Assembly (NCBI GenBank): GCA_947652605.1
Contig: OX393577.1
Span: 8,618,868-8,682,867, forward strand
From: Elmis aenea
Taxonomy: Eukaryota; Arthropoda; Insecta; Coleoptera; Elmidae
DNA: 64,000 nt
Direction of reading: 5' to 3'
Position numbers and translations under genes: made by a program. Below, one piece after another: positions 33,941-46,420 of the stretch; position 1 is the stretch's first letter, and every line of letters starts with the position of its first letter. Under the pieces are notes generated by a model that worked only from the letters and a program-made list of their open reading frames with translations, did no database searches and had not been told where the DNA came from.

Positions 33941-36900
33941 TCACAATTCATCCGTCGCATGGTTCCTACCGACGATATCGTCACTTTTACTATCGCTCAC
34001 TTTACCTTGCGTAGCTTCCAACTGTTCAGTGGTAATGATAACTTTATCACTTTGTTTTCGTTCGCCACTAATAACTAAATCGTCATTATGTTGAAGTTCA
34101 TTCAACACATTTTTTTCAATTTCACTAATAGTATCTAGTATCGAACTTAATTTTTCCAGTTTTTCTCTATTCTCCAGCATGGTCTGCTGGTGTTGTATCG
34201 GACCTATCTGTATATTTTCGGATATTTTGTTTAAATCTGTTAATAAATGGACATTGCCTCTTTCGTTACTGTCCGTGATGTCCACTAGATGATCGTCGTC
34301 TTTCCTGTGATATTCTATTAACAATTCGTTAAGTAACCACTCAGTTTGTTTGTTAACATCGTGTTCTTTTAATTCGTTGGCTGTTGCGCCGCTTAACGTC
34401 TGGTAATAAATCCTCAGGATACTTAGTGGTACATACAGTTCTTTTGTTTCTGACGAAATGACCGATCGTATTAAGCCTTTGCGTATCTGACTCCATTGCC
34501 TATTGGTTGTTTCTTCGACGGGAACATGTTCGTCTTCGGCTTTATCGTACGTGATTCTGATTTTCTCTGGGCCAACATTGGCTTTAAAACTACCGACTGT
34601 CACCGTTTTCGTAAAAGCTAATCCTGTGTGTTTGTTTAGAAACTCTTGGACGGACACTTTCAGCTTATGGAACATTGATTCTTCACTACCGGGCCAAGCA
34701 TCGGCATCACTTATAAGTTCACTTAAAGTAACTTCGGTATTAGGATCTTTAGACAGAGCTAGCAATAATTTGGAAGCGTCCTGAGTAAATAGGAACACCA
34801 CGGGAATTTTTATATCGTCAGTTCCATCGCCGGACATGGAAAATAAAGGCGACGTAGCCGCACTGCTACCAGGCACATTATCAATTATAATACCACCGAC
34901 TGCTCCCAATTTCTGTATACGTCGCGCTTTTTCTACGAACATGCAATCGCCTCTCTCCATGATCGCGATTTTTCCTTTAAGATTGTTTGTTAGAAGCACG
35001 TCAGAACACGCTCGAAACGGGTGAATTAGAATCGTTTGGGCGGTCACTTTTTGGTCGGCTCGCAAATTGACGCCAAAATGGGATGGTCCACCCTGCACGG
35101 TGACGGTGAGCTTGGACCCGCTGCTATCTTTTATGGCGAAAGAAACGGCTTGCGGTGATGCATCTGGCTGCTGCGACTGAAGTTTAGACAGTTCCACCAT
35201 TTCTTGCATAAACAAAAGACCTTCTTCTGCATCTGTTATCGATCGTGCCTAAAAATGTTAATAAGTGATGCAGCTGTAACAATTCAGTTGCCGTGACTCG
35301 CGCTTGATTTGCTAACAAAAGAACTTGCGTGGTGTGTTCCGGCACCCCACTGGTTTTTCTCCAATTTTACTTCAATTTCTATTTAAAATTATTTTACGCT
35401 ATTATTTGTGATATAATATGGCTAATATACAGCGTGTCCAAAAGGAATGGAATATGCTATATAACTCCATAAATATTCACTTTAGGGAAAAATGTTTTGT
35501 ATAAAAGTTGTTTGGTACAAAAGCGCAATGAAAAACAATTAAATTTTTTTAAATGACAAGGTACCCCTACATTATACTCATTTGATAGAGATTTTTTTTC
35601 TCTTTTCAATGATGCAAAACTTTAGTACCCTTACTTAAGCAACTTTTTGAGAAAAACGCAAAAATTATTTTAATTGATTAGTATTTATTTCTAACAAAAA
35701 CATCATAAGAACTAAATTTTTTTGACGAAATCTACAAAAAGTGTTCAAACTGTGAACCATTTACAGCTTGGCAATGATAAACTCGGTTTTTAAACCCGTT
35801 TATAACATTCCCAACCATTTCAGGTGTAATTTCTCTAATACGATCTTTTAAATTTTCGATATTCTCCAGCCTCTTAGCATAAATTTAATTTTTAAGGTGA
35901 CCCCATCATTGAAAAGAGAAAAAAACTCTATCAAATGAGTATAATATTGGGGTACCTTGCCATTTAAAAAAGTTCAATTCTTTTTCATTGCGCGTTTGTT
36001 ATTCGAAAAAAAAAGTATTAAATTTTGTCTTATGATGGAAAACTAAGTACGAAACAACTTTTATACAAAACATTTTTCCATAAAAAGGATATTTCCTGAG
36101 ATATATTGCATATTCCATTCCTTTTGGACACACTGTATACATGCAAAAATATATTAATAATTAGATTGTATACTATTGAAATTCGTCACAGGGAAAATAA
36201 AGTAGAATTATCTTTATGCGTTAATCCATAATTATAACAAATGCAAAGTTATTATCAGTATACAGAAATATTTTATCATTTTAGCATTACTCAATACTAA
36301 CTTGAAGCTTTTTTACTAATTGTTTCTGCAAAATATATCGATGAAGCTATAATGAAAATGAAATAATTTCAATTGGATTAAAAAGAATAAAAAATGAAAA
36401 TAAATTCCTTCAATTTAGTTTTTAAAGCTTCAAAATTTTTTTTAAAACACATTTTCATAGTATGCACAGCGCATATACAGGGTGTCCCAGATTACATTTC
36501 CAGCATGGAAATCTCGCTTATTATAAGAGATACAGGTTTGCTTAAATTAGATGAATTATTCCCAAGTATGAGAGAAGCTACAATCAATGTTTAAAAAAAC
36601 AAAATTCCTCGTACTTCAGATGTTATAGCAAAAAACATGAAAATGTCGAATTTTTTTTTTCTCTCGTAACTTTTTTGTTTTTATCATTAGAACAATTTTA
36701 TTACTATTTTGTAGGGTACTTTTTAATGTTGAACGTAACTGTTATTTTAGATTTTTTTTATCGCTTACCATTTTCAAGATATTACCCCTAACTTCATTTT
36801 TTCTAATGGGCCGCAAAGTTGGCTATGGAATATGGGCTTTTTTTTCTCGTTTAAATGAGATATTACTTGCTATATCTATTTTTATAAATAAGTCACAAAA

Positions 36901-39900
36901 TCAAGATAAATCGTATTTTACTAATCACTTATCAAGCTATCTATGAGAATAAAAACAAAAAATAACTAATAAAATGTCAAATGAGAGTTTTTCATTAGTT
37001 GTAAATGTGCCCATAATTATATGATAACAAAGACTATCGAATTACACAACAATACTATAAAATTCTAATAAATGATAACGCAGACAAATATTACTGGCAT
37101 TTGACATTATATTAGTTGATTTTTGTTTCTTTTTTCATAGATAGCTTGATAAGTGATTAGAAAAATACGATTTATATTGATTTTGTCACTTATTTATAAA
37201 AACCGATATAGCAAGTAATATCTCATTAAAAAGAGGGGAAAAAAGCACATTTAACTATTGCATAGCCAACTTCGCGACCCATAAGAAAAAATTAAGTTAG
37301 GGGTAATATCTCCAAAATGGTAAGTGATAAAAAAATCTAAAATAACAGTTACATTCAACATTAAAAAGTACCCTAAGAAAGTGCTAACATTGATCTAATG
37401 CAGGGGTCGGGGAACTTTTTTACCTATTACCTCAAAATATATTTATTACGCCGACGTTACCCCCTTGATTTGAAAGGAAGAAAATCATGGATTATTTAAA
37501 TTGAAAAGGTTTATTGAATCTATTTATACGGAGAATACAATTATAAATACAACAAGAAACATGTTTTTTATATAATTGTATTTATGTCTATTGAGTCCTC
37601 ATTACCCCCAAGAGTTTCATTTTTACCCCACTTGGGTTAATTTACCCCGGTTCGCCGACCTCTGATCTAATGATTACAACGAAAAAGTTATGAGAGAAAA
37701 AATATATTTAACATTTTCATAATTTTTTCTTTAACTTCTGAAGCACGAGGAATTTTGTACTTATAAAAATTGATTGTGGCTCCTCTCTTACTAAGGAATA
37801 GTTCATCTAATTTAAGCAAACCTGTATCTCTTATAATAAGCGAGATTCCCATGCTGGAAATGTAATTTGGGACACTCTGTATACAGGGTGTCTATAACTC
37901 ACCACTCGAGTCACGGCAGGTTAAAAAACTACTTATTCATTAAACATTACTTACCGATGCAAATGTGTGTAAAAGTTGAACTCTTCCATCGTTTAAAGCT
38001 ATAATGTTAATGCCCATGTCTTTGATGATTTTCAAATGATTAAGATTGGACGCAGAAAACTCCCCAGCCGTTAATCTACGTTTATTAATACGTCTCGGAC
38101 ATACACCGTCAACCATATTTCGCAAAGGCTTGCGAACCGACTCCGGAAATAGTTGAAACGTGTTAGGACAAGTCCTTGCAAATTCACTGGTGTCTAAATC
38201 ATCTTCCGAGCGCACTCGGGTCTTGTTGGTCTGTATGGCCAAAGTTAAGGGCAATAAATGTCCTTCCGTGGTGAAAAGGAACTCATCCAAATTTAAAATC
38301 AGATCGTCGCTGTCCGCGAAAAGTAAGTACAAGTACTTGAAGGTCTCGGCAAGCACAAACGAATCCATCCGATCTTCCTGTTTGCCGGTTCTAACGTCGT
38401 TGACAGCCGCATAACCACACGGCACGCGTGCGTATTTCTGCAAGCTTTTCAAAACATTCTTTCCCACTTCTAAATAATAAGGATCACTGGTGGCAACATA
38501 AAGAAAATACGTAGACTCGAGGAACTCCGGCCGGAGAGGATGATTACCCCAGTGGACTTGAAAGTCCGTCGTGAACGCTTCAGGGATGAATTTGTGTCTT
38601 TGCATGACCTGATAGAGCATCTCGTGAGTTTCGACTGCCGGTTTCAAGTCGCCCTTTAAAACTTGCAGGCCGGGCCAAAAAGCTAACAAGGCGTCCATGT
38701 AATTTCGCGAGTTGGTGTGCGGTCGATGCATGTGTACATCAAGCAACATGGGACCCTGCGATATATATTTCATTATCGCGTTGTAGTGTCTGTTAAACCT
38801 GTTCAAATATTTATCATCGCCTAGTAAAATGTACGCTTTAAGACAGTACTCATAGTATGAATCTATACCTGCCCCGACGCCTGAATCGCGTCTGACCCAA
38901 TCGCCGGAATGAACGTTCAGTACCGTTCCCATGAGATCGGAACTTCTGTGTCTCATTTTCCAAAGCTCGTCCATAGCTCTATGCGCTTTTTCTTCGAATA
39001 TCGGTTCGCCCGTTAGACGAGATAAGGCCGCCATTTCTAAAATTATTGAACCGGCACAAGCTGTGCATGTTTCTCGGGCACTTTCAAGACGATCACTTTT
39101 TAAACCATACTTCAGGTTAATCTAAAACAATACATTATTGATTTTAAAATACATTTACTATGGCAATACACGACTTTCCATTCCATTAGCAGTGTTACTC
39201 AAAGTGTGGTCCGCGGACCCTCGAATACTTCTAAAGGGGCCCCCGAACCTTTTCATAAATTTTTTTTAAGGCCATGTTATACAGGATGGTCCAAATTCGA
39301 TGGGATTGCATGGGTATCTCGGTTAATATTTAAGATAGAGAAACGGTTAGATTATTAAAAATGTGCAGTTTTTTGAGTTAAAAAGTTATCACACAAACTT
39401 ATCTTTTTTGAAATAGGAGCGATAGTTGGCTATGACATATTTAAATACCTTATTTTTTTTTCATTCTAAATATATAAGGGTTGATGTATTTATTTTCAAT
39501 GATACGCAAGTTACGAAGGTTTTTTAGTTTGTTTTTTGGTAAGAAAATCATAGTAGGCTGTGAAAACAAAAAAAAAACAAGGTGTAAAACCTTTTAAAAC
39601 TCATGTGATGCAAGTTACTAAGGTTTTTAAATTTGTTATTGAGATAAACATCAAAAATTTTTGAACTTAAGATAAACAGCAATATACTACATTACTGCTG
39701 ATTCCGACTATGTTGTTGTTATCTTATGTTCAAATATGTACAATGTTTATCTCAACAACAAATTAAAAAACCTTGTATGATTTTCTTTTAAAAAAAACTA
39801 AAACCTTCTTAACTTACGTATTATTGAAAATAAATACATAAACCCTTATATATTTGGAATGAGAAAAAAATAAGAAATTTAAATAGGTCATAGCCAACTA

Positions 39901-42557
39901 TCGTTCCCATTTAAAAAAAGTTAAGTTTGTCATAACTTTTTAACGGCGATTGTAAAAATATTGTTTTTTAGTATAATCAAATTAAATATAAAAATATCCA
40001 AAAATAATCTCTATAAATATTTTCGATATTTACAACAATAACGGAGATATGACTCATTATAAATATGACACTTTTTTCCAATAACTCGAAAACCGGAAAT
40101 GATAGAATATTTTTGAAAACAGCTCCGAGTTTGTCTCAAAAAACTGCACATTTTTGGTAATTGAACCGTTTCTCTATTTTAAATATTAAGCGAGAGATCC
40201 ATGTAAACCTATCGAATTTGTACACTTTTTTTTTTAAATTTAAACACTTTTCCCTTTAACCATTTTATTTTTTTTAAAGAAAAAGTTTTGTTTGGAATGT
40301 TTTATTTTTTTGTATTTAATAATTCATTAAATAAAAATATCATTACGTATCACTAAATTTTATTTCTTAAAGAAATATTCATGAAGCTTTTAATTTTCAA
40401 AGGCGTCCTCAGAGTAAAAAGTTTGAGAAACACTGCATTAGTATGAAAAATTGGTAATCTGTGCTTTGCTGGGACTGCATGGTTGCCACTATAGTTAAAT
40501 ATTAGTGTGCAGTGTTTAAATTCAACTCTCATAAAACGTTTGTAACCTGTTCACTGTACAATTACGTTTATTAAATCCTTTGTATGTTTATTGATAACTT
40601 TAAAGGTCTTTCGTAATAAATGATCAAAAATCTGTTGAAAAATTATTCCTTGCTTAACATGTAAACCTAGTGGAGGGATTACTGTATTTGCAATTTCGCG
40701 TAACACACAGAACGGTACATATACACATCCTCTCTTTTTAATGTGAAAAGCAAGTGTAATGGTTGTCATTTTTGACAGTTTAAAAATATGACGTTTAATG
40801 CTGATGATCTCAGATTTGTAAAAACTACAATAAATATATCAAATTCTCTTTTAAGGTTTGTAGAAAATGCCTCAGATTGTTAAACATTGCTGTATGTTTT
40901 GTAACATCAACAATTTTAATGCAGGTTTTGTTAGTAATCCTAGTTTTATTTGATTATCTATGATTGCTGCCAACTGTCTAGGTGCACCTTAGAAAGAGAG
41001 AGATATTTTTATCTCACTTCATTAGCTTCAGTCGCCACTCATTGTGTAGATAGGGATGCCCAATACAGAGATACAATATCATATATGGAAAAATTGTATT
41101 CATATTTGTTTATGTAATTTTTGTGTGTTCTTATATTATCCAAGAATAAGATAATGTTATACATATTTTAACACATGTAATGGCTGTATTACAGTATACA
41201 ATTTCTTGTACAATTTGCTGTCAAAAATTTTTATACTAGATTGTACAGCTGTTGCCAAGTTACAACACGTCTTAGGTCGTAAACTGACACTTCGCGTATG
41301 TCAATTGACGACATTGTAACTTGGCAACAGCTGTACAATCTAGTATAAATTTTTTTGACAGCAAATTGTACAAGAAATTGTACAAGAAATTGTGTAGTGT
41401 AATACAGCTTTTAGTCACTGCTGAATACAATTTAGAATTATAAAAACTTACTTGCTGTACTCTAAACTCTATATGAACTGCATTAAGTGCTTCTTACAAT
41501 ATCCTACAAATATATTTTACCACTTACCCTTGCGTATGGTATGCCTGTTGTTGTGTTAAAGGCGGGCAATAATCTGTAACCAACATCTTTTGCCATATCT
41601 AGCAATTCTCCCCGATACCATTGTAATACTTCACCATTTTGCTGAAGGTACTCTGCCAATATGTGTGCTGATAACAAACCACTACAAAATATACACTGTA
41701 AATTAATTCATTAAAACACTAGATGTACATTCTTACCCCAGGACACGAATATTGGTTTCAAAAACAGAAACAACCACATCATTATCAAAGGATACATCTC
41801 TTATCACAAGTTTTACTGCATGATCAAATTCTTCTAGGTCTCCTAATATTACGAGGGTGTCCAAAGTGTCGATAAGCGTTAATGAAAAGCTAAAATGTAT
41901 TTTTAAAAATTAAAAAGATTCCAAAACCATATACATATCCAAATATTGACAAATGCATACATTTCGAATACTTTAAGCATGTATAAAATCAAGGATGCAG
42001 AGTTAATGATAAGATTTGTAAACCATCACCATTACACCATTCCATAATTACACCATTACATTACATTACCATAAATGTTTGTTAACAGTACTAATTATGA
42101 AATGACGAACAACGATTAACTAAAAACATTACTATTTTGAAAAGGTTTCCAATCGTAAATTGCAAAGTTTGGTTTGATTTATTTCAGTGAATCTCATTTA
42201 CGCATCATGTCACTAATCAGCAAAGACTGACTTACTTTCCTAGAGAATCATCTATATCACCCCTGGTTGGAGTAAGTCCTTTGTAACGTCCTGCACAACT
42301 TAAAGGCATCAGTTCATCTGCAGGGTAAGCATTTTCCATATATGCCCTGTACGCATGATAAAACATATCTCGCGCCTCTTCCCTAAAAAAATATTAATTC
42401 ATAATATTATGTTTTTAAATCTTTTTATTATTGTTTACCTGAGTTCTAAGCGTTCTTTTCTGGTCATTGGTTTTAATTCTTCGCAGCAACATTGTAGAAA
42501 AACGAGTGACACAATTACTAAACAATTTGGTAACAATATGCAAGTACCACGAAACAT
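33941..42557 (-). CDS. EDEM3: ER degradation-enhancing alpha-mannosidase-like protein 3
   Basis: A GH47-family ER protein that trims mannose from misfolded glycoproteins and sends them to ER-associated degradation. Exons in transcript order: 42557-42439, 42382-42236, 41889-41737, 41681-41528, 39121-37955, 35248-33941; 1015 aa, in frame throughout. The N-terminus is a hydrophobic signal peptide (about 1-25). The GH47 domain (about 40-500) shows [47 protein letters not shown] and the terminal TTEGH calcium-site motif. A protease-associated (PA) domain (about 640-745, [20 protein letters not shown]) separates EDEM3 from EDEM1/2. The protein ends TDEL, a KDEL-type ER-retrieval signal. Human EDEM3 is somewhat shorter (about 930 aa). 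Introns 4 and 5 are full of transposons. It shares a 505-bp divergent intergenic region with POLR3K. Confidence 0.95.
35430..36135. mobile_element. 706-bp foldback element in EDEM3 intron 5
   Basis: Left CAGCGTGTCCAAAAGGAATG at 35430 and right complement ending GGACACACTG at 36135, TA flanks. The arms pair on both sides of a centre near 35780. Confidence 0.8.
36478..37879. mobile_element. 1.4-kb foldback element in EDEM3 intron 5
   Basis: Left CAGGGTGTCCCAGATTACAT at 36478, right complement ending GGGACACTCTG at 37879, TA flanks. The right arm carries the hAT-like element 37401-37664. Another CAGGGTG end begins at 37884, directly beside it, only about 70 nt from the EDEM3 exon 5 donor. Confidence 0.85.
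37401..37664. mobile_element. 264-bp hAT-like MITE with 8-bp target duplication
   Basis: CAGGGGTCGGGGAAC ... GTTCGCCGACCTCTG, flanked by ATCTAATG at 37393-37400 and 37665-37672 (8/8 match). The interior has TTACCCC repeats. Confidence 0.85.
39190..40433. mobile_element. hAT-like element in EDEM3 intron 4, interrupted by a foldback element
   Basis: Begins CAGTGTTACTCAAAGTGTGG and ends AGTTTGAGAAACAC(TG). Flanks TCCATTAG (39182-39189) and TGCATTAG (40434-40441) match 7/8, with the terminal TG ambiguous. GTGGTCCGCGGACC near the left end is typical of these hAT MITEs. The foldback element 39282-40222 lies inside. Confidence 0.6.
39282..40222. mobile_element. Foldback element nested in the hAT-like element
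   Basis: Starts CAGGATGGTCCAAATTCGAT and its right arm ends CCTATCGAATTTGTA near 40222. Same family as 32748-33745, with long matching arms. Confidence 0.75.
41183..41408. mobile_element. 226-bp near-perfect palindrome in EDEM3 intron 4
   Basis: GCTGTATTACAGTATACAAT on the left is mirrored by TAGTGTAATACAGC on the right; the arms share TTGTACAGCTGTTGCCAAGT and its complement around a centre near 41290. MITE-like, 120 bp from exon 4. Confidence 0.75.
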
Positions 42558-43062
42558 TTTAAATAAAAAATCAAATAATTGTTGAGATTTGTCAAGACGT
42601 TTTAAGTACCTTCAACATATTGTTTGACACGTTACCGTCAAAACTGAGTAGTGGTTAACTGATACGTCTTATCAGTGAACCCAGTTGTTACTATATCGGT
42701 GGCGCAATACGAGATTTAATTTTTTTACTGAACATAATTTACCACTACACCTAGAGCCTTTGGATGAAAACTACTAATTTTGCCATTTTTGTTTTGAATA
42801 GGATAATTAAAAGTTGTCAAAGCAGTACTCCAACTGCAAATTTGTCAAGGATTTAAGCTCCAGGGGAGTGGATCACAACGCTGTACAATCTGATTGGTCT
42901 AAATTTTACACAAAAAATGAATTGTAGTTTACACGACTTCAAAAGTTATTTGAACTACTGCTGTCACTGTCATTTAATTACCACTACAAAAATGTTGTGT
43001 TTATGATAACTTACATGTGATACATTTGAAAATTTAATTAAATGTGTTTGTGAATTTTCATC
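42558..43062. promoter_or_regulatory. Divergent promoter region of EDEM3 and POLR3K
   Basis: 505 bp between two start codons that point away from each other. No TATA box stands out. It must contain both 5' UTRs and probably a shared bidirectional promoter. Confidence 0.6.
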
Positions 43063-43392
43063 ATGATAGTATTTTGCCCAGTTTGTGGAAATTTGATGTT
43101 TGTCGAAGAATCGGTTGCGGGTAGACTCCGATTGTACTGCAACACATGCCCAATTTTTTATAATATTAATAAATCTATGGCCAATAGAAATTACTATAAA
43201 TTAAAAGAAATTGATGATGTGTTGGGAGGAGAAGAGGCATGGAAGAATGTTGATTCAACAGAAGTAGTATGTCCAAAATGTAATCATAATCGAGCATACT
43301 TTATGCAACTACAAACAAGATCGGCTGATGAACCAATGACAACATTTTATCGATGTAGCAAATATGAATGTTCACACAACTGGAGAGATTAA
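43063..43392 (+). CDS. POLR3K: RNA polymerase III subunit RPC10 (RPC11 in yeast)
   Basis: Small zinc-ribbon subunit of Pol III that supports RNA cleavage, termination and reinitiation. 109 aa in one exon, the family's usual length (108-110). The N-terminal ribbon has Cys5, Cys8, Cys26 and Cys29 (CPVCGN ... CNTC). The C-terminal TFIIS-like ribbon has Cys70, Cys73, Cys98 and Cys103, with the acidic hairpin RSADEPMTTFY at 86-96 that reaches the active site. The ATG at 43063 gives the conserved short N-terminus. A polyadenylation signal (AATAAA) follows at 43420-43425. It converges with TAF9, with 340 bp between their stop codons. Confidence 0.97.
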   Translation: MIVFCPVCGNLMFVEESVAGRLRLYCNTCPIFYNINKSMANRNYYKLKEIDDVLGGEEAWKNVDSTEVVCPKCNHNRAYFMQLQTRSADEPMTTFYRCSKYECSHNWRD

Positions 43393-43419
43393 TGTGTTAC
43401 AATATTTAATTTGTTATGC

Positions 43420-43425
43420 AATAAA
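43420..43425 (+). terminator. POLR3K polyadenylation signal
   Basis: AATAAA 28 nt after the stop codon. Confidence 0.7.
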
Positions 43426-43732
43426 ATTTTATTGCAATTGTTACAAGTAATATTTTGAAACACATTATATTTATTTTGTTATAAAACAAACCAAATAGAT
43501 TAATTAGTTGATTGTATCAATTTCATATTAAATATTTAAGTTTTTATAAAAATAAACGAATCACTAGAAAACATTTTATTTTTATTATTGATCGCAAAAA
43601 GGTAGTTAAATTTATAAGTATTGCATATTAAAATCTATAATTAAACATTTATCGTACCGTACAGTACAGTAACATAAAAATTAAAAACCACATTGAATAT
43701 AATGCTTTAAGATCTAAGATCATAATTATGTA

Positions 43733-44434
43733 TTACATATTGTCATCATCTTCACGTTTACGTTTAAAATTATTATCAACTTCCATCAACATCTGGTTGC
43801 TACTTGACGGTGCAGCAAGTTGCACATTCTGTGTAACTTGTATTTTTGGTTTTAATATCGTTTTTTGTTGATTTGTAGTAATGTTCGTAAGTGGTTTAGG
43901 AATAGTAACTGTTTGCTTCGAAATACCAATAGGATTTGTCCGTTTAATGTAACTAACGGTAGGTTTTGTAACAATTTTAATACCTGGCGTTGAACCACTG
44001 GGTACATGCGTCTTCTTTCTTTGTGAAGGAGTTCTCAATGCGAAGTTACAAGCTGATAAACAATTTCGGTCAGGAGGTAAACGAAGACCACAATGAGGTT
44101 TTACAAGTGGTAGAGGAGTATTATTTTTGTTGCGGGCACACTCTAAGATAGCTTCTCGTGGTGGTGGAGTTGTAAAACTACTTTCACTGCATAATTGTAA
44201 AGCAACTCGAACATCTTCCAAGTCTATAAATTTTTTCTTGGAATTGTTGGCAAAAGTACGAGCTTCTTCAAGAATAGATGTTGCATATCGATACACAAAT
44301 TCTGTCAGCTGTATTATCGTTTTTGGTTCATAATCTGTTATTCCCATTTCTTTCATAATTGACATTATAACTTGCCCATCTTTAGGTATATTTTTGGTTT
44401 GTTGAGATAATTTAGATTTTTCCTTTTCAGACAT
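43733..44434 (-). CDS. TAF9: Transcription initiation factor TFIID subunit 9
   Basis: Histone-fold subunit shared by TFIID and SAGA-type coactivators; it pairs with TAF6. 233 aa, single exon. The H3-like histone fold spans about residues 12-80 (IPKDGQVIMSIMKEMGITDY, then KKKFIDLEDVRVAL). It is followed by the conserved TAF9 tail (PPPREAILECARNKNNTPLP, then GLRLPPDRNCLSACNF), which includes the LPPDR motif. The C-terminal third is poorly conserved and ends in an acidic/basic tail (FKRKREDDDNM). The ATG at 44434 is chosen because the upstream in-frame extension has no ATG. Head-to-head with ABHD13 (421 bp between starts). Confidence 0.96.
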   Translation of the reverse strand: MSEKEKSKLSQQTKNIPKDGQVIMSIMKEMGITDYEPKTIIQLTEFVYRYATSILEEARTFANNSKKKFIDLEDVRVALQLCSESSFTTPPPREAILECARNKNNTPLPLVKPHCGLRLPPDRNCLSACNFALRTPSQRKKTHVPSGSTPGIKIVTKPTVSYIKRTNPIGISKQTVTIPKPLTNITTNQQKTILKPKIQVTQNVQLAAPSSSNQMLMEVDNNFKRKREDDDNM

Positions 44435-44855
44435 TTTGTAATTATACTTTAACAAGAGTTATCAGAGTTTTTTAGGTTAAATATCGTAGCGCTCATACCA
44501 ATTCTTATAAGAGCTAATTATTAAGTATTAAAATTGATAAATTTAAGTAAACGAAATGCTATTTTAATAAAACAATTAAACAACTAGTAATAATTAAAGA
44601 CGAATAAGGGAGATAATTTTATTATAATACAGTATTTAACAATACTCCAACGTATTTCGTCGTTGTGTATTTGAGAAGTTTGTCGATGTAAATTGTGTTG
44701 TCATTAATGTCAAAACAGACTTATCTTTTCGTATGTAACTATTGCAAAATTTCTATGCCGAATGAATATTTTATTATATTGTGTTTTGTGATATCATATT
44801 ATAATGTGAGTTTTTAATTATCAAACTGGATTTAAATAACACCAGCGAATTAGGG
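44435..44855. promoter_or_regulatory. Divergent promoter region of TAF9 and ABHD13
   Basis: 421 bp between start codons on opposite strands, no transposon and no TATA box evident; probably a bidirectional housekeeping promoter. Confidence 0.6.
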
Positions 44856-46089
44856 ATGGGTGGGTATGTCAGATTGTCTCGTGTTTTAGGAATTCTTGCT
44901 CGATTAGCTCTGAAAGTATGGGCATATTCAGGTTTAGTTTTAGTTTTTTGTTTTCTCTTGTATTATTTGTATGGTGGAATGTTTGCATTTATCTTATTAA
45001 TCTTTGCAGCTACAGGTAATATATAATTTGTATGTTTACAATGTGAACTCACTCATTGATCTGTTTTAGGCATATTGTATCACGCTGAAGATAATTTTCT
45101 GTTTTATCCAGAATTACCAAGTCATTCTAGAGTATTTGTTCCAATTCCGTCAATGTATGGACTACCATACGAAAATTTACATGTACGAGGAGGCGACGGA
45201 ACTGTATTACATATGTTCTTTATACATCAGCCAGAAGAAAGGCAGCGAAAATGTCCCACTATAATATTTTTTCATGGAAATGCTGGGAATATGGGACATC
45301 GATTACAAAATTCCTTAGGATTGTATCATAATTTACATTGTAATATATTATTAGTAGAATATAGAGGTTACGGTTTATCAGAAGGATGTCCCACAGAAGA
45401 AGGATTATACATGGATGCAAGAGCTAGTATAGATTATTTATATACAAGAAGTGATATAAATCATGCAGAAATTATAGTGTTTGGGCGTTCTTTGGGTAAA
45501 TGTTAAATAAAGTAATATTGGTTTAAATTTTATGTTTTTTTTCTTATAGGTGGTGCAGTTGCGATTGATTTGTGTAGTAGAGCTGAATATGCCGATAAAA
45601 TATGGTGTTTGGTTGTAGAAAATACTTTTACGAGCATTCCGGATATGGCGAAAGTACTTTTAGGTTGGAGATTATTTCATTATTTACCCCTAGCATTTTA
45701 CAAAAATAAGGTAAGTCAATTTTTTATTTGTAGTAATGTCGCTTTATGTATTTTTGTTGTTGTAGTTCCTATCATCGTATAAAGTTACCCATTTACGAAT
45801 GTCGACTCTTTTTATATCTGGCATGTCCGATACACTAGTCCCTCCGCGCATGATGTCCGAGCTACACAACTGCTGTGGCAGTATTACAAAACAATTATTA
45901 CAATTACCGAATGGAACTCACAATGAAACATGGACTTTACATGGCTATTACCATTCTCTAGCAGTGTTTTTACAAAATTGTAGAGTTAGTGGTAATGATC
46001 ATAAAAATGAAAACATTGAACCCAGGGAATTTTTTAACATTGGTGTTAGTGAAGAAAAAAGTACATGGAGTGCAGTGCAAAATGTTTAG
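44856..46089 (+). CDS. ABHD13: Alpha/beta hydrolase domain-containing protein 13 (Bem46 family)
   Basis: Membrane-anchored serine hydrolase. Exons 44856-45015, 45070-45495, 45550-45710, 45766-46089; 356 aa (vertebrate ABHD13 is about 337). The N-terminus has a hydrophobic anchor at about residues 20-55. The hydrolase core shows the oxyanion motif FFHGNAGN, the nucleophile elbow GRSLGG with Ser194 (its glycine pair is split by intron 2), the acid SGMSDTLVPP with Asp271, and the base NGTHNETW with His301, so the triad looks complete. All introns are short (about 55 nt), unlike CPT1 and ValRS. Substrate is not known for certain in this family. A hAT-like element follows the gene. Confidence 0.95.
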
Positions 46090-46420
46090 TGCTGTTGATT
46101 CAAATTGTTGGTCGTTGCATCTTGAAGTTGACACATTTTATAAAAAACTTACAGTAGATGCTTTCTTACAGCATTTTATCTCATTGTTAATTTGTATTGC
46201 TCAAAATTTAACATAAATTTGTTTTAAATACCTTTTTTTTAATATAGTAAGATACGTACTAGTTCAACTTCAGGACACATTTTGAAAAAGTTATCCTCGT
46301 TTTTTACTATTAACTTATTAATTTAGAAATGTCCACATATTTTTGTTGTATATTTGTTAATACTTAAAAAAATATTTTACTTTTGAAATGTTTTTACACA
46401 CAATTTTAAATTATATAGAC

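Noticed and set aside
34503..35024. Forward frames over EDEM3 exon 6
   Set aside because: Shadows of the EDEM3 coding sequence on the other strand.
40551..40769. 72-codon minus-strand frame in EDEM3 intron 4
   Set aside because: No family recognised and no evidence of splicing; left as intronic sequence.
44435..44455. N-terminal extension of TAF9
   Set aside because: The in-frame extension starts with TTG, not ATG; the first ATG at 44434 gives the conserved start.
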